Notes under the pieces: generated by a model
What the model was told of the DNA's origin: nothing
Seen by the model: only the letters and a program-made list of their open reading frames with translations
Databases searched by the model: none
Program-made: the position numbers and the translations under genes
Shown: positions 10,501 through 19,222 of the stretch, one piece after another
How positions within the stretch are numbered: the first letter of the stretch is position 1
How the letters are laid out: each line of letters opens with the position of its first letter
From: Corynebacterium resistens DSM 45100
GTDB lineage: Bacteria > Actinomycetota > Actinomycetes > Mycobacteriales > Mycobacteriaceae
Assembly: GCF_000177535.2 (NCBI RefSeq)
Contig: NC_015673.1
Location: 1,550,001-1,614,000 of the forward strand
DNA length: 64,000 nucleotides
Direction of reading: 5' to 3'

Positions 10501-11061
10501 TTCAGCCAAGATCTCTACGAGCGCCTCGACTTCAGTGCTAAGGGAGCCGGCGGCGCTGCCGTCTAGGCGTCGAGAATCAATAACCTCAATGAGTTCGGGC
10601 ACCCAGTCGGTAGCCACACCGACGTGTGCAAACAGCCGGCCCAGCTCCCCATCGGGGCCTCCGGTGACCTCATCGAACGTGTTGAGCCCAGCAGCCTCCA
10701 GTATTTCGCGGTAACGCCCTTCAATGAGTTTGCGGCGCGCGGGTGTGGGTTCCAAACCGAGGCCGAACCAGTATTCAGAGCCGAGTTCACCGACCTCATT
10801 GAAGCGAGCCGCTCGGGAAATCAAGGTAGCTGCGGTTATCGCGGGGCACGCCTCGAGCAACGCGCTTTCGCTAGAACCCGCCTGCACTTGGCGGGAAATG
10901 AAAGTTCCGAAGAAGCGCGTCATGCGCTCCAACTCATCACCATTGATGTCCAGTTCTACGAACAACTGGGCTTCGGCGAATTCGGACTCCAACCGGGCCT
11001 CCGTGGTGGAGGCCCATGGGAGAAGAGTGTCCTGCAGGTCTGCGATCGGGCTGTAAGTCAC
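7555..11061 (-). CDS. Large protein of unknown function between smc and ftsY
   Basis: A 1168-residue protein beginning with GTG. I do not recognise the family. It has no signal peptide, membrane helix, P-loop or metal-binding cysteine cluster that I can see. The first ~220 residues look alpha-helical, the middle (about 270-850) alternates short charged beta-strand-like segments, and the last ~300 residues return to helix. It is 52 bases downstream of smc and about 50 upstream of ftsY on the same strand, so it is probably co-transcribed with both. Codon use matches its neighbours, which argues for a long-resident gene rather than a recent arrival. Confidence 0.85.
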   Translation of the reverse strand: MTYSPIADLQDTLLPWASTTEARLESEFAEAQLFVELDINGDELERMTRFFGTFISRQVQAGSSESALLEACPAITAATLISRAARFNEVGELGSEYWFGLGLEPTPARRKLIEGRYREILEAAGLNTFDEVTGGPDGELGRLFAHVGVATDWVPELIEVIDSRRLDGSAAGSLSTEVEALVEILAEQPRQVGPLCQTLPETAATLLRPIVATVRYAADNPDGWEYALQAEEVEGAEEFPALIREDVVEELRERPAGTLARRHSVGVARKEDQPRFHLDVERKRVVLRLPAQPLAEEDGAEIRWRVDFDGRPGAFRAMRSDNPARVESEVVDVPVRNPLREVRVRSKASDHHWHLPLVNSATDPVLVFTLRGHDVSDHVCLHHSEVYVVCPQDSVAKDPIRNEIVPVLSEQGMKTWAGWVIRELDLSEALALHLERPGEPQPSMLGVRAVDPRQRVRFIEPDEALPAVRTLADKAIHSMSLMVEFPPTVSGATEEWFLSVSAYAGPGEVGEEVSEEQPLEVPAEGGAFDVFDPEAYDSPWVGEYLVRLRGPRNESFRHEYALVEGMDVEVEIEGPSSQTRLPMRGGLSPATVRLLPGEKPFLRVKPITLGAEQSYTLVSVETDAGDALPVVVRPPWIRYQLTMHGEDPMWRTEPIQIAAAWLNTDSRFRVRPGAPMEDPRFVIRDRHGNPVRTLALTTVDEVTWFVDLATVASSIGLLTQGSFEFEFVDPIAARRVSVRLANVVSDGQWGVEIEEGRLQVNSEMPGQLDTMGAWVWPLTAPWESARFVDCGGALPEDLVEAGPLSVQLFHQDRFSHLRPPVVAGERSVKVEAPGFFAGDDADSPWAQLSAFLAGEREEIPTDSSVLSTLWDVQAGWLAGRFAVMDKLREALTHDPRASIGEMSRSLVPASDRPAQFIASGLVHTPMAGGEGAQAHSDVDRHGDTPWIAALEILDELSRIDDELVEARKLRAELGDVAGAPLVQTVETGRDVSLDTACIDNTTVQIAHMDPVQQKAVLDMFFGGAGVVPGALSEENSRLIAVFETFKKRQELSDLLGDPQLMKTAVAVLRRVKSANRQLYLSARVRFDRLSGVDTDTPANRWALAPVVSMIFALATRMHAHGHLSSLGQLPQAYAGWADMARLVPDLVTGDIVSADAMVLGIFGPQVGD

Positions 11062-11113
11062 GCGACCATTCTAACCACTCCCACCGGCTGGCTCGCCACG
11101 AGGTGCCCCCACC

Positions 11114-14100
11114 TTAAGAGCTGGTCGCAGGCGACATTCGCTGGGAAATGACGCGCGTCACACCATCACCGCGCATGGTCACGCCGTACAGCACATTCGC
11201 CACATCCATCGTGGGCTTTTGGTGCGTAATCACAATGAGCTGGGAATCGTTGCGCAGCTCCTCAAACAGCGCGATGAGGCGACGCAAGTTAACGTCATCC
11301 AGCGCGGCTTCAACCTCATCCATGACATAGAACGGGCTGGGCCGCGCCCGGAAGATCGCCACCAACATAGCCAGTGCCGTGAGTGATTTTTCGCCACCGG
11401 AAAGCAGCGAAAGCCTCTTGACTTTCTTGCCAGGGGGCCGCGCTTCAACTTCAATGCCGGTGGTGAGCATGTCATCGGGGTCCGTTAGTACCAATCGGCC
11501 TGCGCCGCCCGGGAACAAAGTAGCGAAAACCTTAGGGAACTCGGCTTCCACATCGCGCCAGGCGTCGGTGAAAAGAGTAAGGATCGTATCGTCAACGTCG
11601 TGAATAACATCCTGCAGATCGCGACGCGCTTGCTCCACGTCCTCGAGTTGCTGGGCCAGGAAGTTATAGCGCTCCTCAAGGGCTTTGAACTCTTCCAACG
11701 CCAGCGGATTGACCTTTCCGAGTGTCTTTAACGACTTTTCGGCTTTCTTCAATTCAGCGCGTGTAGCTTCGGGTGCGAAATCCTCCGGTAGCTGTTCAGC
11801 CAGCAGTTGCTCGGCGGTTAGCCCCAGCTGTTCTAGGGCGGATTCCACGGCCTGTTCAATCTTTACCTGCGCTTGGGCACGGGCAACCTCGGCTGAATGC
11901 GCACTATCGGTCAATCGCCCGAGCTGTGCAGTCAAGGCGGATACCTTGTCCTTTTGCTGGCTCATCGTTGCTTGCCACTGCTTGTACGACTGCTCTGTGA
12001 CGGTGCGGTTATCATCAGCCCGCTCGAGAGCTTCGGCAATGCGCTGCCCCACCCGGGAGGCCTGTTCCTGGACGGCTTGGGCCATCACCCGCGCTGCTTG
12101 CCGAGCCGCTTGTGCCTTCGCGTGTTGGGCACGAGCCTGTTGTTCGTGGCGAGCCTGGCGCCGCAAAGATTCCGCTTTTCCGCTCGCTGATTCAGATCGC
12201 TCCTGCGCCGAGCGCAATGCGAGTTTTGCTTCCATCTCCATCGCACGGACTTGCTGAAGCTGGCTTGCAGCCGCATCACGCCCCGCGGTGGAGGGTTCTT
12301 GTTCGTGATCTTCGTTGTCCACTCGGCTTACGCGATCGGCAAGCTCTTCCACCTGCTCGGCGATATCCGCTTGGCGTTGCTCGACCTGATCGCGGTTGGT
12401 GACCGCCCGTTCGAGCTGGTTGCGCGCTGCCTCATAAGATTTCTGGGTTGCCCCCACGCGCTGTTCGGCGGCTCGCTTTCCGGCCTTGTACTCCTGATCC
12501 GCCGCCCGCGCGGATGCAGCCGCGGTACGCATTTCACTGGCCGTTTCCAGCGCACCATCGAGGGCCGCCTGCTGGTCGGAAAGTTGTTTCTTTTTCTTTT
12601 CGACGCCGCGCTTCTCCGCAGCCACTTTTTCTGCCAGTTCCACGGGCGTGGAACCACCGTGGCCGCTGGCAGCCCAACCGGCGCCGAAGACCTGCCCCGC
12701 CGGGGTCACCGCGCGCAGGCGGGGATCTTCCGCGACCACACGGCGCGCGTCCGCGGAGGTTTCCACAGCCACAACATCGACCAGCAAAGAATTAATCGGC
12801 CCCTGCGCGGCTTCGGAGCACTCCACGTGATCAAGCAACCACTCTCCTACCACCGGCGCTGTATCCAACCGCCACGCCTTGGTGGATCGCGGTTGCAGAA
12901 CTACCGCGCGACCCTGAGCGGCATTATGAAGGGCCTCCAGTAGGGCGTCTGCCTGAGAATCATCGGAAGAATCCAGAACCAAGCCCGCCTCGGCGACCTC
13001 GCCCAGCACGGCGGACAGGGCGACGGACCAGCCATCGGTGGCCTTGACGTGCGCGGTGAGCGCGGAGATGCCGATGCGACGATCCTCGGCGGCACGAACA
13101 GCCACAGCGGCTCCATCCGAAGGGCGTAGACGTTCCTCCCACGCCGCGATGGTGGCTTCTGCCGTGGCAATCGCGCGTTCAGTGGCGAGCTGGGCGGCGC
13201 GCAGATCCTCCGCGCGTGCTTCAGCATCTGCGACTTCCTTCTCCGCACGCTCTGTACGTTCCGTGAGCCCCGCGCCATTCGATTCCACCGACTTGAGCTC
13301 ATCGGTAGCATCAGCGAGCTCCTCCGCCGCAACGTCGAGCGCCTCTTGTAACTGCTCCACCGCTTCAGCTGCGCGTTGCGCTTCGGCCGTCACTGACTCA
13401 AGCTGTTGAGTAGCGGACTCGTGGCTCGCAAGCAGGCGCACAACACCTTCGCGACGATCAGCTATCGCGCGAACTTGGGCGAAGTGTTCTTTCTCCGCCA
13501 GACGCGCGGCCTCTTCCTTCTCCGCGACTTCCTCTTGGATCGATTCCAGCCGCTCGGCGGCCATCTCCACGGCTTCGTCGAGTTCGTACTGCTCCTCTTC
13601 CGCTTGTTCTGCGCGCTGCAGAAGCTGCTCCGGATCAGGGCCTGACCAAGAGACATCATTGTGCTGTTGCGCACGATCGGCAGCGATACGCAATGTAGCG
13701 GAGTTCTTTTCCGCCACCGCGGACAGTCGATACCATAAATGCTTGGCTGCTTCTGCTTGCTCGAGTGCCGTCCGAAGCTCTTCTTCAGTGGTGGTTAACG
13801 TCGCGGTATGGGTTTCCAGCGCGTCCTGTAGTTCCTCGACTTGTTCCGCAGCCATTTCTGCGCGCGAGGTGGCGTCGGAAAGATCAGCAGAAAGAGTCTT
13901 GACCTGGTGGGCTGCGAGCTGAACCTTAGTCTCACGAATGGTGGCTTGAACTGTGGAGGCCTTCTGCGCCGCATCGGCCTGGCGCGCCAAGGGGCCGAGC
14001 TGATTGTGCAGCTCGTCGGTGAGGTCGTGCAGGCGGTCTAGGTTTGCCTGCATACTCACAAGTTTGCGCTGGGCTTTTTCTTTTCGACGCCGATGTTTCA

Positions 14101-14602
14101 GCACACCCGCAGCTTCTTCGATGAAAGCGCGGCGCTCTTCAGGCCGGGATTCGAGGATCTGTGAAAGCCGCCCCTGCCCCACGATGACGTGCATTTCGCG
14201 ACCGATACCCGAATCGCTCAACAGCTCCTGAATATCCATGAGGCGCGCCTTGGCGCCGTTGATTTCGTATTCACTAGCGCCATCGCGAAACATACGGCGC
14301 GTGACGGAAACTTCCGTGTATTCGATGGGAAGGGCGCCGTCGGAGTTATCGATGGTGAGTGTGACCTCTGCCCGCCCCAGAGGTTTGCGGTCGCCCGCGC
14401 CGGCGAAGATGACATCTTCCATCTTGCCGCCGCGCAGGGTTTTGGCGCTGTGCTCGCCCATGACCCATGCGAGGGCATCCACCACATTCGACTTACCGGA
14501 ACCATTTGGGCCGACGACTGCACAGATACCCGGTTCCAGTTTTAGGGTCGTCGAAGACGCGAAGGACTTGAAACCTTTCAGGGTCAACGACTTGAGATAC
14601 AT
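11114..14602 (-). CDS. smc: Chromosome segregation ATPase SMC
   Basis: A 1162-residue condensin subunit. The Walker A motif GPNGSGKS is at residues 31-38. Two long coiled coils flank a central hinge (about 470-640). The C-terminal head has the LSGGEKSLTALAML signature and Walker B YVMDEVEAALDD. It dimerises at the hinge and, with ScpA/ScpB loaded at parS sites, organises the chromosome. The ATG at 14602 gives the family's usual MYLKSLTLKGFKSFA start. In many actinobacteria smc is directly followed by ftsY; here a 3.5-kb unknown gene lies between. Confidence 0.97.
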   Translation of the reverse strand: MYLKSLTLKGFKSFASSTTLKLEPGICAVVGPNGSGKSNVVDALAWVMGEHSAKTLRGGKMEDVIFAGAGDRKPLGRAEVTLTIDNSDGALPIEYTEVSVTRRMFRDGASEYEINGAKARLMDIQELLSDSGIGREMHVIVGQGRLSQILESRPEERRAFIEEAAGVLKHRRRKEKAQRKLVSMQANLDRLHDLTDELHNQLGPLARQADAAQKASTVQATIRETKVQLAAHQVKTLSADLSDATSRAEMAAEQVEELQDALETHTATLTTTEEELRTALEQAEAAKHLWYRLSAVAEKNSATLRIAADRAQQHNDVSWSGPDPEQLLQRAEQAEEEQYELDEAVEMAAERLESIQEEVAEKEEAARLAEKEHFAQVRAIADRREGVVRLLASHESATQQLESVTAEAQRAAEAVEQLQEALDVAAEELADATDELKSVESNGAGLTERTERAEKEVADAEARAEDLRAAQLATERAIATAEATIAAWEERLRPSDGAAVAVRAAEDRRIGISALTAHVKATDGWSVALSAVLGEVAEAGLVLDSSDDSQADALLEALHNAAQGRAVVLQPRSTKAWRLDTAPVVGEWLLDHVECSEAAQGPINSLLVDVVAVETSADARRVVAEDPRLRAVTPAGQVFGAGWAASGHGGSTPVELAEKVAAEKRGVEKKKKQLSDQQAALDGALETASEMRTAAASARAADQEYKAGKRAAEQRVGATQKSYEAARNQLERAVTNRDQVEQRQADIAEQVEELADRVSRVDNEDHEQEPSTAGRDAAASQLQQVRAMEMEAKLALRSAQERSESASGKAESLRRQARHEQQARAQHAKAQAARQAARVMAQAVQEQASRVGQRIAEALERADDNRTVTEQSYKQWQATMSQQKDKVSALTAQLGRLTDSAHSAEVARAQAQVKIEQAVESALEQLGLTAEQLLAEQLPEDFAPEATRAELKKAEKSLKTLGKVNPLALEEFKALEERYNFLAQQLEDVEQARRDLQDVIHDVDDTILTLFTDAWRDVEAEFPKVFATLFPGGAGRLVLTDPDDMLTTGIEVEARPPGKKVKRLSLLSGGEKSLTALAMLVAIFRARPSPFYVMDEVEAALDDVNLRRLIALFEELRNDSQLIVITHQKPTMDVANVLYGVTMRGDGVTRVISQRMSPATSS

Positions 14603-14635
14603 CTTGGCGATTTTAACACTGCGCCCATCAGTGGG

Positions 14636-16102
14636 TTATTTCACCGCAGTATCGGCATTCACGTGCTGTTGGGTGCGCTGCAACTCGGGTGCTTCGCCAT
14701 CCCAGCATTCGATGTTGTCTACGCCTGGCAGATCCTCGCGGTGGAAGATCGGGTCCAGACCGTGCGCCTTCTGCGCCGAGTAGTTGGCCAAGAGCTTGAA
14801 GGCCAAGCCACCCATCGGAACGATAGCGATCAAGTTGATAACGACCATGGTGGCGGCGAAGGTATCGGCCAGTGCCCACACCAGTGGGACGGTGCCGATC
14901 GCGCCGCCGAACACGCAGAGGACAACCAGGGTGCGGAAGGCCATCATCACGGTCTTGCTGTCGGTGAAGTACTGCACATTGGCCTGTGCCAAGTAGTAGT
15001 TTCCCAGCACCGAGGAGAAGGCGAGGAAGAACAAAATGAACGTGATGAAGTGAGTTCCCCAAGCGCCGACCTCGGAGCTCAGAGCGTGCTGTGTGAGGTT
15101 TGCGGTTTGTACGCCTTCACCGTAGGCAGGGTTGGACAGCAAAATGATGAATGCGGTGATCGAGCAGACGACGAGGGTATCGAAATACACGCCGAGGGTC
15201 TGGACCAGGCCCTGCTTCACGGGGTGGGAAACAGCCGCGGTTGCCGCTGCGTTAGGTGCGGAACCCTGGCCGGCTTCGTTGGAGAACAGGCCACGGCGCA
15301 TGCCGTTCATGAAGGCTGCACCAACAGCTGCACCAGTGACTTCCTTGAAGCCCAGTGCATGGCCAACGATCAAAGCAAAAACATCTGGGATGTCCCCGAT
15401 ATTGATGGCAATGACGAAGATACCGATGAGCAGGTAAGCAATCGCCATGAAAGGCACGATCACCTGGGTCGCCGAAGCGATGCGCTGAACTCCACCGAAA
15501 ATCACCACTGCCGTCAAGGCAGCCATGAACAGTCCCACGATCACCTTGGAGATGGTGCTCTCCAGACCAAAGGAGTTATTGATGGCCTCAACTACAGAGT
15601 TGGTCTGCACCGCGTTGTATACGAATCCGTAGGTGATAGTGATGGCCACGCCGAAGATGACAGCCAACCAACGGGCGTTCATGCCGCGGGTCATGTAGTA
15701 AGCCGGGCCACCGACATAACCACCCTTTCCATCACGGGACTTGAACAACTGGGCCAAGGTGGATTCCACGAATGCGGTCGCGCCACCCACGAGGGCGATC
15801 ATCCACATCCAGAACACCGCGCCGGGGCCACCCACGGTGATAGCAATAGCCACACCCACGATGTTTCCGGTGCCCACGCGGGAAGCCGCGGAAATGGTGA
15901 ACGCTTGGAAAGCGGAAAGGGACTCCCCGGACTTACTCTTGGGCTTTTCGCCGACCATCTTGAGCATGTCGGGGAATAGACGAATCTGCACGAGCAAAGT
16001 GCGAATACCGAAATATGCACCCGCGGCGAGCAGCAGCCACGGAATGACCTTCCAGTAGTTATCGTTGATAACGTCAACGATAAAATCTTGAATCTGTTGC
16101 AT
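14636..16102 (-). CDS. Alanine or glycine:cation symporter (AGCS family)
   Basis: A 488-residue membrane protein with about ten or eleven helices. It carries the AGCS signatures SRVGTGNIVGVAIAI and GGPGAVFWMW near the N-terminus, then GGPAYYM and FSNEAGQGSAPNAAATA in the middle. Members import alanine, glycine or D-alanine with sodium; the substrate cannot be told from sequence. It sits between smc and the arsenic genes and ends 33 bases before the smc start codon on the same strand. No strong Shine-Dalgarno precedes the ATG at 16102. Confidence 0.92.
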   Translation of the reverse strand: MQQIQDFIVDVINDNYWKVIPWLLLAAGAYFGIRTLLVQIRLFPDMLKMVGEKPKSKSGESLSAFQAFTISAASRVGTGNIVGVAIAITVGGPGAVFWMWMIALVGGATAFVESTLAQLFKSRDGKGGYVGGPAYYMTRGMNARWLAVIFGVAITITYGFVYNAVQTNSVVEAINNSFGLESTISKVIVGLFMAALTAVVIFGGVQRIASATQVIVPFMAIAYLLIGIFVIAINIGDIPDVFALIVGHALGFKEVTGAAVGAAFMNGMRRGLFSNEAGQGSAPNAAATAAVSHPVKQGLVQTLGVYFDTLVVCSITAFIILLSNPAYGEGVQTANLTQHALSSEVGAWGTHFITFILFFLAFSSVLGNYYLAQANVQYFTDSKTVMMAFRTLVVLCVFGGAIGTVPLVWALADTFAATMVVINLIAIVPMGGLAFKLLANYSAQKAHGLDPIFHREDLPGVDNIECWDGEAPELQRTQQHVNADTAVK

Positions 16103-16180
16103 GAGGAAAAACTTACAGCACCTGTCCCCTAATACCTAGGAGAGTTACTGGGTGCGCTTTTTACGGATTCTTATCACGGA

Positions 16181-17245
16181 CTATTTTCGCGACGAGTTTT
16201 TCACAGCAATCTTTTTGGCACAGCGTTGGGCGATAGCTTTCGCCGCATTCCGGGCGAAGGGCGAAACCCCGGTGATAGTCGCAGCACCTGGCCCCACCCA
16301 GTTGCCGTAGCCCACAAAGTAGAACCCGTCATGCAGCGGATCGCGACCGTGAAGCACATGACGAAACGGTCGCAAGGCGGGCCGGAACCCCGTACACCAA
16401 ATTAAGTGATCTGTTGAGACTTCATCGAGGTTGTCAAACATTGGCGTCGGATAAAGAAGGCCAGCATTCCGCAAGCGTTGCAAATGTGGCAAAGCGACGA
16501 TGTCGCCGAGTTGGGAATCCGGGCCTGGATCCGGTTCGCCACGTTGAATGGCATTCAGGCGCTCTCGGCTGCGGCGGAATAGGACGCGGCCGTCGACGTC
16601 GTCCGGCATCCATCGTGGTTCGTGGCGCGTGTACCAGGTGACCTCTCCGCCCCCATCGGCGGCGATAAGGTCCCCGGCAATCTGAGCTGCCGAATTCGCC
16701 GCTCCCACGACGGCCACGGTTGCGCCTTCGAATGGTTGTGGCCCGGGGTAGTTGGCGGAATGCCACTGCTGGCCTTCGTAATGCCCTGGCAAGGCCGGGA
16801 TGAAAGGCTGCGACCATGTGCCGGTTGCGGCCACGATGTTGCGTGCGTGCCATTGGCGGCCGTCTGCTTCGGTGACGACGTAGATGCCGTCGGCGGCTGC
16901 TTCGGCAGGGTCGGCGGCAGTCCGGTACTGCACGTCAGTTACTTCCACTTTTCTTTCGACGCCCAGCCCGTAGCGCTTTTCGTATTCCTCTAGATACTCG
17001 ATCACGTGGTCGGCGGGCGGGAAGCCGGGATACCCGGGCATCGGCATGCCCGGCAGGTTGGAGGAAGCCGCGTTGGAAAAGAGTGTCATGGACGGCCACA
17101 CGTGAAGCCAGGCACCGCCGGGGCGGTCTTGGTCATCGAGAATTAGGTGTTCAATTCCGTAGCGGCGTAGGTAGTAAGCCGTCGCTAGGCCAGACTGGCC
17201 CCCACCGATAACGATGGCGGGGTGAATGTGGGGCGTCGAAATCAT
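16181..17245 (-). CDS. arsO: ArsO-like flavin monooxygenase of the arsenic locus
   Basis: A 354-residue FAD/NAD(P)H oxidoreductase. The FAD-binding GGGQSGLATAYYL follows residue 13, a second Rossmann motif (VVGAANSAAQIA) lies near residue 177, and GTWSQPFIP and CTGFRP are typical of the flavin monooxygenase/YpdA-like fold. It follows arsR by 18 bases on the same strand, and ArsO-family enzymes are known from ars operons. Their reaction is not firmly established; oxidation of an arsenic species or thiol metabolism are the usual proposals. A lone thioredoxin reductase-like enzyme is the alternative. Confidence 0.8.
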   Translation of the reverse strand: MISTPHIHPAIVIGGGQSGLATAYYLRRYGIEHLILDDQDRPGGAWLHVWPSMTLFSNAASSNLPGMPMPGYPGFPPADHVIEYLEEYEKRYGLGVERKVEVTDVQYRTAADPAEAAADGIYVVTEADGRQWHARNIVAATGTWSQPFIPALPGHYEGQQWHSANYPGPQPFEGATVAVVGAANSAAQIAGDLIAADGGGEVTWYTRHEPRWMPDDVDGRVLFRRSRERLNAIQRGEPDPGPDSQLGDIVALPHLQRLRNAGLLYPTPMFDNLDEVSTDHLIWCTGFRPALRPFRHVLHGRDPLHDGFYFVGYGNWVGPGAATITGVSPFARNAAKAIAQRCAKKIAVKNSSRK

Positions 17246-17263
17246 AGTGAAAACTTTCGCTTT

Positions 17264-17596
17264 CTAACCGAGGGACAACACCGAACAGAGGTCCCGGAAA
17301 GTGGGTGCCACCACGGTGTGGGTGACGAACCTTCCCTGCCTCTTCTTTTCGAGTAACCCGGCCTCAGTGAGCTTTCCCAGGTGGTGGGACACAGTGGATT
17401 GGCTTAATCCGGTGCGTTCAGTTAATTCATTGACGGTCAAGGGATCACATCCGGTATCTGCAATGTGGGAGAGCAGCTGCAGGCGGATGGGGTCTGCCAA
17501 CACCTTAAAAAGCTGGGCATACCGTTGTGCACTCTGTGGACTCAACAGTCCCGGCCCTAGAGAACAACAGTCATGTTTCGCGGCGGACTCGATCAC
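17264..17596 (-). CDS. arsR: Arsenite-sensing repressor ArsR
   Basis: A 110-residue winged-helix ArsR/SmtB repressor. It starts with GTG preceded by GAGGAG. The recognition helix region is LTERTGLSQSTVSHHLGKL. Cysteines 10, 11 and 50 reproduce, with a constant offset of five, the Cys15/Cys16/Cys55 arsenite site described for Corynebacterium glutamicum ArsR. This type differs from the classic site inside the DNA-binding helix. It probably represses both its own operon with arsO and the divergent acr3-arsC pair from the shared intergenic region. Confidence 0.93.
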   Translation of the reverse strand: MIESAAKHDCCSLGPGLLSPQSAQRYAQLFKVLADPIRLQLLSHIADTGCDPLTVNELTERTGLSQSTVSHHLGKLTEAGLLEKKRQGRFVTHTVVAPTFRDLCSVLSLG

Positions 17597-17616
17597 AGTG
17601 AACTCCTCAGATCATA

Positions 17617-17683
17617 TTGACGATTATCGATATTAACGCGTAGCCTTAGGCCGGATCAACATATTGATGCTTGTGAATATCAA
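17617..17683. promoter_or_regulatory. Candidate ArsR operators in the divergent promoter region
   Basis: Two A+T-rich imperfect dyads lie between arsR and acr3. The first is TTGACGATTATCGATATTAA (17617-17636). The second has TTGAT (17664-17668) and ATCAA (17679-17683) around ten bases. ArsR/SmtB proteins bind such TTGAT/ATCAA-type dyads. Two sites would fit separate control of the two divergent transcripts. Confidence 0.5.
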
Positions 17684-17719
17684 GCACCGAAACCACACCT
17701 GAACGAAGGGTTCTTTAAA

Positions 17720-18772
17720 GTGTCATTTCTCGACCGTTTCCTCCCACTGTGGATCGGGCTGGCCATGGGCGCCGGCCTGCTTCTGGGTCGTGCCGTTCCG
17801 GGGCTCAGCGAATGGCTGAGCTCGATGGAGGTTGGAAGTATCTCCATCCCCATTGCCATCGGCTTGCTGGTCATGATGTATCCGCCGCTGGCGAAAGTTC
17901 GTTACGACAAAGCCCGTGGGATCGTGGCCGACAAGCGCCTCATGGCCGTATCGCTGATATTGAACTGGCTGGTCGGCCCCGCCCTCATGTTTGTTCTCGC
18001 GTGGATATTCCTTCCGGACCAGCCGGAACTGCGCACGGGGCTCATCATCGTCGGGCTCGCCCGCTGCATCGCCATGGTGTTGGTGTGGTCGGATCTGGCC
18101 TGCGCCAACCGGGAAACGACCGCAGTTCTTGTGGCCATTAACTCCGTTTTCCAGGTGCTGATGTTCGGTGTGCTGGGTTGGTTCTACCTGCAGATTCTGC
18201 CCAGCTGGCTGGGCTTGGATACCACGTCCGCGGATTTCTCCTTCTGGGCTATCGTCACCTCAGTTGTCGTTTTCCTGGGCATCCCGCTGGCGGCCGGCGC
18301 ACTGTCGCGCATCATCGGCGAGCGCACCCGCGGGCGCGATTGGTATGAAGATCGTTTCCTCCCTGCGATCTCCCCTCTCGCTTTGATCGGCTTGCTGTAT
18401 ACCATCGTGTTGCTCTTCGCTCTACAAGGCGAGCAGATCACCTCCCGCCCGGGCACCGTTGCGCGCTTGGCAATACCGCTGTTGGCGTACTTCACTGTGA
18501 TGTTCTTCGTTGGCATGTTCGCTTCGCGCGCCGTCGGTTTGGATTACGAGAAGTCCTCGTCCATTGCATTCACCGCCGCCGGCAACAACTTCGAACTCGC
18601 CATCGCCGTCGCCATTGGTACCTTCGGCGTAACCTCAGGTCAGGCTCTCGCTGGCACCATCGGCCCACTGATCGAGGTACCAGTTCTGGTCGCGCTGGTG
18701 TATGTGGCTTTGTGGTTGCGACCTCGCCTTTTTCATTCCGACGCCCACCTTCAACCAACCTCAAACAAGTAA
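17720..18772 (+). CDS. acr3: Arsenite efflux permease, ACR3 family
   Basis: A 350-residue permease with ten predicted membrane helices that exports arsenite using the proton gradient. Cys116 in [11 protein letters not shown] corresponds to the essential cysteine of ACR3 proteins, and the glutamate in AAGNNFELA is the conserved acidic residue of a late helix. Translation starts at GTG (17720) after a GAAGGG ribosome site. arsC follows after seven bases, so the two form one operon. In corynebacteria this gene is often called arsB although it belongs to the ACR3 family, not the E. coli ArsB family. Confidence 0.94.
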   Translation: MSFLDRFLPLWIGLAMGAGLLLGRAVPGLSEWLSSMEVGSISIPIAIGLLVMMYPPLAKVRYDKARGIVADKRLMAVSLILNWLVGPALMFVLAWIFLPDQPELRTGLIIVGLARCIAMVLVWSDLACANRETTAVLVAINSVFQVLMFGVLGWFYLQILPSWLGLDTTSADFSFWAIVTSVVVFLGIPLAAGALSRIIGERTRGRDWYEDRFLPAISPLALIGLLYTIVLLFALQGEQITSRPGTVARLAIPLLAYFTVMFFVGMFASRAVGLDYEKSSSIAFTAAGNNFELAIAVAIGTFGVTSGQALAGTIGPLIEVPVLVALVYVALWLRPRLFHSDAHLQPTSNK

Positions 18773-18779
18773 GGAAAAC

Positions 18780-19190
18780 ATGTCTACCCCTTCTGTACTT
18801 TTCGTGTGTAAGTCCAATGGTGGAAAGTCCCAAATGGCTGAGGCGCTTGCTCGCCACCGCGCCACCGCCGACGTGGAGATTCACTCCGCTGGTACCCATC
18901 CCGGTTCCGCATTGAACAGTGAATCTGTCGCTGCGCTGGCGGAGGTTGGTGCTGATATGTCCAAGGGCCTGCCCAAGGGTGTGGATCCGGAGCTGCTTGC
19001 GCGCGTGGATCGCGTAGTCATCTTGGGCAAAGATGCCCAACTGGAACTACCGGAAGGCGCCCGCGGAACGCTCGAAAGGTGGGTTACCGACGAACCATCC
19101 AGCCGCGGAATCGAGGGCATGGAACGCATGCGGCTTGTCCGCGACGATATTGATGCGCGAGTGCAGAGCTTGCTGCAGGAGCTTCAGTAG
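18780..19190 (+). CDS. arsC: Arsenate reductase, single-cysteine mycothiol-dependent type
   Basis: A 136-residue protein of the low-molecular-weight phosphatase fold. The P-loop is Cys10 followed by [12 protein letters not shown]. It is the only cysteine in the protein, so the intramolecular disulphide cascade of Staphylococcus ArsC is impossible. This agrees with the mycothiol/mycoredoxin-linked ArsC1/ArsC2 enzymes of C. glutamicum. The usual P-loop arginine position holds Lys16. It reduces arsenate to arsenite for export by the upstream ACR3. The ATG at 18780 follows AAGGAA at good spacing. Confidence 0.9.
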   Translation: MSTPSVLFVCKSNGGKSQMAEALARHRATADVEIHSAGTHPGSALNSESVAALAEVGADMSKGLPKGVDPELLARVDRVVILGKDAQLELPEGARGTLERWVTDEPSSRGIEGMERMRLVRDDIDARVQSLLQELQ

Positions 19191-19222
19191 GTCTGGATAG
19201 CGCAGGGATTCGACGAGCTGCC

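Noticed and set aside
14663..15979. Plus-strand 438-codon His/Gly-rich frame opposite the AGCS symporter
   Set aside because: The minus-strand protein has all AGCS motifs; the His- and Gly-rich composition of the plus frame is typical of an antisense shadow.
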